This document shows positions 6,089-11,269 of a stretch of DNA of 11,269 nucleotides, piece after piece. The stretch's first letter is position 1; every line of letters starts with the position of its first letter. This DNA is from Victivallales bacterium (GTDB lineage: Bacteria > Verrucomicrobiota > Lentisphaeria > Oligosphaerales > Lenti-02): contig JABGQJ010000201.1 of NCBI GenBank assembly GCA_018648945.1, forward strand, positions 1 to 11,269, read 5' to 3'. A program made the position numbers and the translations under genes. The notes beneath the pieces are model-generated. The model was given only the letters and a program-made list of their open reading frames with translations. It did not search any database and was not told the origin of the DNA.

Positions 6089-7735
6089 ATGGTCATCCTC
6101 CGCCCAATCTGGTGTGGGTTCGCCTTGGCCCTGGCCCCGCCTCTCGCCCTGGCCATCCTGTGGTACGGCTCCCGCCGCCGCCGCCGCGTCCTCGCCGAAT
6201 GGCTCCCCGGGCCCGGGGGCACCACCGCAGACACGGATGTCTCGCCCCGGAAACGCGCCTGCCGCAACGGGCTCTTCGTTCTGGCGCTGTTGCTGATCTG
6301 CTTGGCCTTGGGCCGCCCTTCCCTGCCGGGAGCGTATGGCCCGGGCGCCGTCGCCGGGGATCTCGTGCTGCTCCTCGACTGCTCGCGCAGCATGCAGGCG
6401 ACGGATCTGGAGCCGAGCCGCTTCCAGGCCGCCCTCCGTTGCGCCGCCACCCTCGTGCGGGAAACGCCAGCCCAACGCCTCGGCCTGGTCGCCTTTGCGG
6501 GCGAGGCCTTCACCGAATGCCCCCTGACCAGGGACCGGGACGCCATCCTGCAATACCTGGACCGTCTCGACTGCGAGACGATCCCCCTGCCTGGCACCGA
6601 CCTGCGCCGCGCGTTCGACGAATGCGCGCGTCTCCTCAAGTCGCCCACCAAGACGCCAACGGCTCTCATCCTCTTCACCGATGGCGAAGACGTCAGCGAG
6701 GGGAACGCCCGCCCGCAAGTGCCCGACGGAACGTCGCTGCTGATCGTCGGCCTGGGCGACGCGAGCAAGCCCAGCCCGATCCCCACGCCCAAGGGCCCTC
6801 TGCTCGATCCAGGGACCGGCCAACCCGTGGCCAGCCAGCCAGACTTCGCCTCCCTGCAGACATTGGCCACGCGCTCGGACGGGACCTTCCTGGCCATGTC
6901 AGACACCCCCGAACAGACCGCCGAACAGGCACAGGCCTGGCTTCGGGATCGTCTCGCGGGTGTACCAGCGCTGCACGAAGCCGGCCTCGGCCCATATGAG
7001 CTATATCCGTGGCTGGCGTGTGCCGCCCTCCTCTGCCTTCTGAGCCGCTGGTCCCTCGGCGAACGCCGCCCGCGCCGGACAGCCCTGCTTCTCGTGGCGC
7101 TCGCCGCCATCCCGGCCCAGGCCGCACCCGATGGTGACTACCAGCGGGCTCTGGCTCTGCTCGACACGCGCCGGGCCTCGGAAGCGGTCATCGCCTGGAA
7201 GCAAGTCCTGCGGGCTCCCAACCTTCCCGCCAACGTGCTGGCGGCAGCCAAGCTCAATCTGGGCGTGGCCCATCACCAACTCGGTCGCCAACTCATTTTG
7301 ACAAGCGGGACCCAGGCCCGAGCGACCATCGAGTTCACCCGCGCGGAAGCGTGCTATGCTGCCTGCCTCTGGGACGAGGCGCAACGACCGCGCGCCACCC
7401 GTAATCTGGCCCGGCTGGTCCACGACCGGAAAGCCCTGGAGCCTCCCGAGTCCGGAAAGACAGGAGAGCCCAAGCAGAGCGCCGCACCGCCCCCCCCCGA
7501 TCCCCCGGCTCCGGAACCAGGCACCGGCCAGGGCAACTCCCCATCGGCCAGCGACGGCGGCGAAGGCGCGCCCGACACCACGACCGGCAAGCCCGGAGAA
7601 ACACGAGCACTCAGCCAGGAAGAAGCCGCGAAAATCGCTGAGGAGATGCGCCGAAACGAGGGCGATTTCAACGAAGCGTTGCGCCAGAAACGGGCCAGAA
7701 CCTGGCGAACCACGCCGCCGAAACGTCCCTGGTAA
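6089..7735 (+). CDS. Membrane-anchored VWA-TPR protein, BatB-BatC-like fusion
   Basis: This is a 548-residue protein. Two membrane segments (about 8-26 and 60-76) precede a von Willebrand factor A domain (about 91-290). The metal-ion-dependent adhesion site is complete: DCSRS at 97-101, T170 in PGTD and D198 in FTDGED. A third membrane segment is at about 304-320. Residues 327-346 (basic residues, then ALLLVALAAIPAQAA) look like a signal peptide inside the protein. A TPR-like region (about 347-445), a Pro/Gly/Ser-rich linker (450-507) and a charged C-terminal element (508-535, EEAAKIAEEMRRNEG) follow, as in BatC. Bat proteins usually sit in moxR-DUF58-bat operons, but no MoxR, DUF58 or BatD gene is visible here. 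The ATG lies 5 nt after the DUF6785 stop, with GGAG 10 nt upstream inside that gene, so co-translation is likely. Its 3' end overlaps the convergent SUMF1 gene by 68 bp. The precise role is unknown. Confidence 0.88.
   Translation: MVILRPIWCGFALALAPPLALAILWYGSRRRRRVLAEWLPGPGGTTADTDVSPRKRACRNGLFVLALLLICLALGRPSLPGAYGPGAVAGDLVLLLDCSRSMQATDLEPSRFQAALRCAATLVRETPAQRLGLVAFAGEAFTECPLTRDRDAILQYLDRLDCETIPLPGTDLRRAFDECARLLKSPTKTPTALILFTDGEDVSEGNARPQVPDGTSLLIVGLGDASKPSPIPTPKGPLLDPGTGQPVASQPDFASLQTLATRSDGTFLAMSDTPEQTAEQAQAWLRDRLAGVPALHEAGLGPYELYPWLACAALLCLLSRWSLGERRPRRTALLLVALAAIPAQAAPDGDYQRALALLDTRRASEAVIAWKQVLRAPNLPANVLAAAKLNLGVAHHQLGRQLILTSGTQARATIEFTRAEACYAACLWDEAQRPRATRNLARLVHDRKALEPPESGKTGEPKQSAAPPPPDPPAPEPGTGQGNSPSASDGGEGAPDTTTGKPGETRALSQEEAAKIAEEMRRNEGDFNEALRQKRARTWRTTPPKRPW
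7490..7498 (+). repeat. C9 homopolymer inside the VWA-TPR coding sequence
   Basis: Nine consecutive C residues encode part of the proline run in the linker (PPPPDPP, residues 467-473). Loss of one C would shift reading into a frame that stays open to 7949, replacing the conserved C-terminal element and the normal stop. It could be a slippage site or simply a codon-driven run in GC-rich DNA. Confidence 0.7.
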
Positions 7736-9503
7736 GAGCCTCGACGACCTCCCACGGGACCGCCGCCAGGGACACGCCATGGCTCTCCGCCCAGTCCCAG
7801 AGAAGGGCAATCAGCGGGGCCAGTTCCGTCGGCCGCGGGTTGGCCAACCGATGCCGAGCGGAACGCCGACTCACGCTCGCCGCCCTGGTGGGCGCGGCCG
7901 CCGTCTCGGTCACGGGCGCAACTGCGACTGCGCGGGTCCGCTGCCCTGACAGATCGTAGCCACGAGCCACAATCCGGAAGCCGGGCCCAATCGGGGTGCC
8001 ATCCCGGGCGGCTGAGACCAGGTAGCCCTTTCGGGCGGCCGCCCGACACGCCTCTGCCGGCTCCAAGAAATCCCCACCTCGGATGATCCGTGCAGGCTCG
8101 AAGGGGAGGCCGCTGGATGCCGGCCCCGCCGGATCCGTCACCGGGTCCGTCCCATGGTCGCTCTCGTCATCAAAATCCAGGCACCATTCCGCCACATTCC
8201 CGTGCAGGTCGTAGAGTCCCCAGGCATTGGGTTTCCGGCCGCCGACTGGCCGGGGGACCTGCCCGCTGTTGGCCGCGAACCAGCCCAACGCAGGCAGGTC
8301 GGCGGCAAGGTCGGAACCCTCGGCAGGGCCACCGAATCCACGGTTCGCCTCGTAGTCGTTCAGCGCCATGGTCGCCCGCGCTCGACAGGCGTACTCCCAT
8401 GCCGCTTCGGTCGGCAGGTCCAGGCCGACCACCTCGGGCAAGCCAGCGCGCAGGACGCCGACAAACGACGCGGCGGCGGGATCGCCGCCGGGCCAGGTGC
8501 CACCGCGCACGTCGTCCCACGCAACGGCGTGCACCGGGCAGTCATCCGCCAGAGGCAGATCGACTGGCGGCGGGGCGCCGGTCACCAGCTCCCACTGGGC
8601 GCGAGTGACCTCGAAGACACCCACATAGAGATCCTCGCTCAACGAAACGCGGTGCTGGGTCTCGCGCTGCCCCCGACCCACCTCGTCGGTCGGCGACCCC
8701 ATGACGTAGGTACCACGCGGGATCCGTCGCAGAACGATTCGGTTCCTTCGGTACAGATCCCCCGCCGGAGTCGTATCCAGGAGCGGCAACGACGCCTCGT
8801 AGGTCACGGAGAAACTCGGTTCCCCGGCCCGATCCGTGGCAATCTCGATGACCATATAGCGGCGCGCGTCATAGACGATACGCGCGATTGCCATCGGGTA
8901 GTCACTGCTCACCCAAACTCCGTCGACCGACGAAAGCTCTGCGCTGGGTTCATAGCGCAAGGTGGGCGGTGCCCAGCGCCAACCGGTTGCCGCCACGAAG
9001 CGACCGAACACATCCGGGATCGTCGCGCCAGACAGATGGGAGGAGAGCGACAGGGCATTCCATCCTGGCCGAATCGTGGCAAGCGACAGGTATGGGTCCG
9101 TGCCTGCCACCGCCTCCGCAGCATCGTCGACGCCATCCCCATCGGTGTCCACGCCGCCGTCGCCAAGCACAATCTGCACCCCGACGCCCTGTCGGTACAC
9201 CCAGGTGCCCTCGCCGACGGCAAGCTCCGTGCTCCCCTCGTAGACACCATCGCGGTGGACCCAGCCCGTCGGTGCCGCAGCGCCCTCGGTCAATGAGGCA
9301 ATGGTCCGGTCTCCGGGATCATGGGCCAGGGAAACGAGACTCCAGCCCGGATAGACGTCGCTGATCGTGGCATCGGGAGGCACCAAGGCCGGCTGGGTAC
9401 TTGCCCCAGGTCCGCCAAGCAGACGCCCCGACAGCGCCACGAGGGACAGGAGCAACCAGCCCCACTCCCCCGCACCTGATATCTGGGGCATCGGCTCCCT
9501 CAT
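7668..9503 (-). CDS. Secreted SUMF1/FGE-sulfatase-domain protein with duplicated N-terminal module
   Basis: This is a 611-residue protein with an apparent signal peptide (hydrophobic WGWLLLSLVALSG at 14-26). Two related modules of about 55 residues (51-106 and 145-200; PGW...SL...TI...TGW...Y...EL...G.WV) flank a thrombospondin-3-like calcium motif (DTDGDGVDDAAE, 119-130, then GTDP). The SUMF1 fold spans about 261-513: IPRGTYVMGSPTDEVGRG, VGVFEVTRAQWE (294-305), LPTEAAWEYACRA (363-375), GLYDLHGNVAEW (429-440), RIIRGGDF (472-479) and GPGFRIV (506-512). True formylglycine-generating enzymes have two catalytic cysteines after RGG. Here the first position is E481 and only C486 remains, so FGE activity is unlikely. 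About 98 residues of unrecognised, partly basic sequence follow. The ATG at 9503 overlaps the URO-D stop as ATGA, with GAGG 10 nt upstream. The open frame extends to 9629, but that part lies inside the URO-D gene. The 3' end overlaps the VWA-TPR gene. Confidence 0.88.
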   Translation of the reverse strand: MREPMPQISGAGEWGWLLLSLVALSGRLLGGPGASTQPALVPPDATISDVYPGWSLVSLAHDPGDRTIASLTEGAAAPTGWVHRDGVYEGSTELAVGEGTWVYRQGVGVQIVLGDGGVDTDGDGVDDAAEAVAGTDPYLSLATIRPGWNALSLSSHLSGATIPDVFGRFVAATGWRWAPPTLRYEPSAELSSVDGVWVSSDYPMAIARIVYDARRYMVIEIATDRAGEPSFSVTYEASLPLLDTTPAGDLYRRNRIVLRRIPRGTYVMGSPTDEVGRGQRETQHRVSLSEDLYVGVFEVTRAQWELVTGAPPPVDLPLADDCPVHAVAWDDVRGGTWPGGDPAAASFVGVLRAGLPEVVGLDLPTEAAWEYACRARATMALNDYEANRGFGGPAEGSDLAADLPALGWFAANSGQVPRPVGGRKPNAWGLYDLHGNVAEWCLDFDDESDHGTDPVTDPAGPASSGLPFEPARIIRGGDFLEPAEACRAAARKGYLVSAARDGTPIGPGFRIVARGYDLSGQRTRAVAVAPVTETAAAPTRAASVSRRSARHRLANPRPTELAPLIALLWDWAESHGVSLAAVPWEVVEALTRDVSAAWFARFWPVSGATLR

Positions 9504-10738
9504 CCGCCATAGACCTCGGCAATCACCTCGCGGGCCACCCGCATCCAGTCGAACAAGCGCTGCCGTTCGCCCTGCACGGTCTCCACATCCTTGAGCGTGA
9601 TGTCCACATGGCAACCGTTCGCTTTGCACACCTCCAGATCATGCCGCAGAATCCGCCGGACGCGCGCCTCGTCCCAGCTGTACCCCACCATGTCCGACGG
9701 GCTGGGACGGTAGCTGAACACATACTCGTCGCCAATCTGTTCGGCGCAACTGGCCACATCAGCCATGGGCGACACCGCGATCCGGCGGAGATTCGGGATC
9801 TGCCGAAGCACATCGATCTTCCGGGTCAGGTCCTCGCAGCAACCATAGGCCACCAAACCGAATTCCCGCATGATCGGCAACTGGTACTGCACCAGGAACT
9901 CATCGAACTGCTCCGGGCCGATCACGGCAGATTCCTGGGCCGCGCAGAACCACCACAGATCCCGCCGACGCACGGCATCGCCGCCTGCCGCCGGGTCCGC
10001 CAGCTCACGGGCATAGGGAATGGCCTGGTTCTGGTGGTGGTTCAAATGCCAGTCCCCGGCAGCCTCCGCTTCCCGGTGGGCCTTGAGAATCCCGTCTCGC
10101 ATGAAGGAGAGCAACTCGTGCAACCACTCGGGCCGGTCCATCATGTCCCACATGATCTGCTCCAGCCCGCGCAACTGCGCCAGACAGGTGGAGATGTCCG
10201 CATTCCACGACACCCAGGCCGGGGCCCGATCCACGCTCACCGGCAAGCGGTCGCCAAACACCTCCTGCACTCGGGCCACCCGCGCTGCCGTCGCCGCCTC
10301 GTCGATGCGGTGCTCGGGGACCACCATCTTGGCCAGATCCTCCGGCTCCTTCAAGGGCGACTCGCAGATCCCCGCGCAACCATTGCCGCGCCCGATCCAG
10401 CGGATCGGCACCCCCCAGATGCCGTCCCCCGGCAGCTTCTTGGCTGCCGACACCACGGACCAAGGTTCGAAGACAGAATCGTCCTCCAACTCCGTCCAGA
10501 ACAGCTTCTGGCGAAGCGGCATCTCCAGGGAGCGCAGGAAGGGGTCCTCGCACACGCACTGGCTGTCGGGCAGCTCCCGCCAGGCAAAGGCGCGCATGTA
10601 GATCAGCGGACGGGTCCTGATCTTGCTATTGTGGTCGCGCCACAGATTGCGGCGGTCGTTCTGAATGGGCCTCGCCGCCTGCTCTGCATAGCGTTCGGCA
10701 AGATCGCGGACAACGGTCAGATCACTGGGTTGGGCCAT
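9500..10738 (-). CDS. Uroporphyrinogen decarboxylase (URO-D) superfamily protein, non-HemE subfamily
   Basis: This is a 412-residue soluble protein with no signal peptide. The C-terminal half carries the signature of a URO-D-like subfamily: AYGCCEDLTRKIDVL (297-311), IPNLRRIAVSPMADV (314-328) and DEYVFSYRPSPSD (337-349). The YGCCE element sits where related corrinoid/coenzyme M methyltransferases (MtaA/CmuA type) have a His-X-Cys zinc motif, so a methyltransferase-like or other reaction is more likely than haem synthesis. HemE is usually about 340-360 residues and this sequence lacks its recognisable N-terminal motif. Substrate and partners are unknown; no corrinoid protein or reactivase gene is present in the window. 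The ATG at 10738 is chosen because the family-like sequence starts there and the upstream frame is low-complexity, though the ribosome site is weak (AGGA at 11 nt). The stop overlaps the SUMF1 start in an ATGA. Confidence 0.88.
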   Translation of the reverse strand: MAQPSDLTVVRDLAERYAEQAARPIQNDRRNLWRDHNSKIRTRPLIYMRAFAWRELPDSQCVCEDPFLRSLEMPLRQKLFWTELEDDSVFEPWSVVSAAKKLPGDGIWGVPIRWIGRGNGCAGICESPLKEPEDLAKMVVPEHRIDEAATAARVARVQEVFGDRLPVSVDRAPAWVSWNADISTCLAQLRGLEQIMWDMMDRPEWLHELLSFMRDGILKAHREAEAAGDWHLNHHQNQAIPYARELADPAAGGDAVRRRDLWWFCAAQESAVIGPEQFDEFLVQYQLPIMREFGLVAYGCCEDLTRKIDVLRQIPNLRRIAVSPMADVASCAEQIGDEYVFSYRPSPSDMVGYSWDEARVRRILRHDLEVCKANGCHVDITLKDVETVQGERQRLFDWMRVAREVIAEVYGG

Positions 10739-10763
10739 GGTCGAGGCATTCCTGCGTTGCCAG

Positions 10764-10937
10764 TCACTTGTCCTCCGCCGCCAGAAGCAGGCTCGCAAGC
10801 CGTCTCTTTGCGTCCTCGCGGTCGCGGAAGAAGGTACCACTGGACAGTGCGGCCCTCAACTCCTGCACCGCCTCTTTCCTCGCGCCCGACTCAAGCAGGA
10901 CCACACCAAGGTGATATCTGCTCGGAGGGGACAGCCG
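10764..10937 (-). pseudogene. C-terminal remnant of a TPR protein
   Basis: On the minus strand a 57-codon stretch ends in TGA at 10764, 25 nt before the URO-D start. It reads SRYHLGVVLLESGARKEAVQ, then ELRAALSSGTFFRD and EDAKRRLASLL. This has the pattern of a last TPR helix pair: YHLG, a Gly turn, EA..EL..AL, then A...L..L. The frame is closed upstream by TAA at 10938-10940 and has no ATG. Neither other minus frame upstream continues the TPR pattern that I could see. I read it as the 3' end of a TPR gene whose 5' part was lost by deletion or rearrangement; a frameshift or assembly error is the alternative. It is too short to appear as an ordinary open reading frame. Confidence 0.55.
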
Positions 10938-10990
10938 TTACGTTGCACGGGACTGCCCACCCCGGTACACTCGGGGCACGCAACCCACGC

Positions 10991-11019
10991 ACTTTACACC
11001 TGCCCCGAAGGCCGGTCAA
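10991..11019 (-). promoter_or_regulatory. Candidate sigma70 promoter for the URO-D/SUMF1 unit
   Basis: On the minus strand TTGACC (11019-11014, 5/6 to consensus) and TAAAGT (10996-10991, 4/6) are separated by exactly 17 nt. Transcription would begin near 10984 and run through the TPR remnant before the URO-D start at 10738, giving an untranslated leader of roughly 245 nt. It is the best promoter-like match I found in the window. Confidence 0.4.
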
Positions 11020-11067
11020 CCTAGCGGAGACGGTGGGGGCATGAGGGTTCCACAGGTGATCGCCCTC

Positions 11068-11086
11068 CCCGCCGTCCCAAGGCGGG
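11068..11086. repeat. Short GC hairpin CCCGCC-N7-GGCGGG
   Basis: CCCGCC (11068-11073) and GGCGGG (11081-11086) are perfect complements around GTCCCAA. A second, overlapping pair (GGGCC at 11084-11088 with GGCCC at 11097-11101) could form instead. No T-run follows on either strand, so a terminator role is not supported. Confidence 0.4.
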
Positions 11087-11111
11087 CCCTGGGCTCTGGC
11101 CCGTGTGTTGA

Positions 11112-11187
11112 GGGGAAGCGACGGAAAGGACCAAAAGGGGGCCTGCCAATGGCGTCGGTGTCCCTTTGGTCGCTTTCGTCCCTTCCC
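11112..11187. repeat. Long imperfect inverted repeat, possible REP/MITE-like or structured RNA element
   Basis: The left arm (11112-11140, beginning GGGGAAGCGACGGAAAGGAC) is nearly the reverse complement of the right arm (11161-11187, beginning TCCCTTTGGTCGCTTTCGTC). The arms share CCCTTTTGGTC, then CGTC, then CTTCCC with a few mismatches and about one gap. The 20-nt centre holds a small GCC-AAT-GGC dyad. The arms are purine-rich on one side and pyrimidine-rich on the other, unlike the coding DNA nearby. No T-run follows. It may be a dispersed intergenic repeat or a structured transcript. Confidence 0.5.
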
Positions 11188-11269
11188 TCCTCCCGGTCCC
11201 CGCGCTTCCCACCAGATCTACGCTGTCCCCGTTTCTCAGATTCCGCACATGAATGTGAGCATGCGCCGG

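Larger units (their letters stand above)
10938..11269. other. About 330 bp with no credible gene
   Basis: All frames are short or low-complexity; a 75-codon minus-strand frame at 11021-11248 is dominated by the inverted repeat and resembles no family. The stretch holds a plausible minus-strand promoter (10991-11019), a small GC hairpin (11068-11086), a long imperfect inverted repeat (11112-11187) and, near the edge, a CACAT-GA-ATGTG dyad (11246-11257). It probably contains the regulatory region of the leftward URO-D/SUMF1 unit together with repeat sequence. Confidence 0.6.

Noticed and set aside
7001..7810. 269-codon minus-strand open frame opposite the VWA-TPR gene
   Set aside because: It is antisense of a gene with a complete MIDAS motif, and it shows no domain of its own.
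8154..9296. 380-codon plus-strand open frame opposite the SUMF1 gene
   Set aside because: It is antisense of the SUMF1 gene, whose domain motifs lie on the minus strand.
9504..9629. N-terminal extension of the SUMF1 protein to 9629
   Set aside because: It lies inside the URO-D gene and is Cys/Arg/Gly-rich shadow sequence; the signal peptide follows the ATG at 9503.
9401..11044. 547-codon plus-strand open frame opposite the URO-D gene
   Set aside because: It is a shadow of the URO-D coding strand, has skewed composition and no recognisable domain. It runs through the TPR remnant and non-coding DNA.
11021..11248. 75-codon minus-strand open frame at the right end
   Set aside because: It has low-complexity composition, spans the inverted repeat and shows no family pattern.
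1..11269. tRNA, rRNA, CRISPR array, transposase or phage genes
   Set aside because: I saw no cloverleaf, regularly spaced direct repeats, integrase/transposase motifs or phage structural proteins on either strand.

Overview
The window is GC-rich bacterial DNA with long overlapping antisense open frames. The protein families point to a Gram-negative member of the PVC superphylum (Verrucomicrobiota, Kiritimatiellota, Lentisphaerota or a neighbour). The clues are a DUF6785/DUF6784 membrane protein, a fused VWA-TPR (BatB/BatC-like) protein, a secreted SUMF1-domain protein with a calcium-binding thrombospondin-3-like segment, a divergent uroporphyrinogen-decarboxylase-like protein, and the start of an LpxR-type outer-membrane lipid A deacylase. 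The assignment rests on family impressions, not on a marker-gene tree.

Layout. Positions 1-3844 form a leftward block: pheS (2828-3844), pheT (335-2737) and the 5' end of an lpxR-like gene (1-265), all co-directional. A strong GC hairpin lies between pheS and pheT, and no terminator is visible between pheT and the lpxR-like gene. Positions 3845-4034 are a divergent promoter region. Positions 4035-7735 hold a rightward two-gene unit: a polytopic DUF6785-family protein and, 5 nt after its stop, a VWA-TPR protein that reads as a BatB-BatC fusion. Positions 7668-10738 hold a leftward two-gene unit: a URO-D-family protein whose stop overlaps, in an ATGA, the start of a secreted SUMF1-domain protein. 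The 3' ends of the rightward and leftward units overlap tail to tail by 68 bp. Upstream of the URO-D gene is the C-terminal remnant of a TPR gene (10764-10937), then about 330 bp without a credible gene but with a plausible promoter and inverted repeats.

How the genes may work together. PheS and PheT form the phenylalanyl-tRNA synthetase (alpha-beta)2 enzyme. The lpxR-like protein would act at the outer membrane and has no obvious link to it. The DUF6785 and VWA-TPR proteins are both predicted inner-membrane proteins and are probably co-translated, so a shared membrane complex is a reasonable but untested idea. The URO-D-like and SUMF1 proteins are translationally coupled, although one looks cytoplasmic and the other exported. 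I saw no tRNA, rRNA, CRISPR array, transposase or phage gene. No clearly new defence or mobile system is visible. The most unusual material is the two membrane/secreted gene pairs, the internal duplication in the SUMF1 protein, the BatB-BatC fusion, and the remnant plus inverted repeats at the right end.
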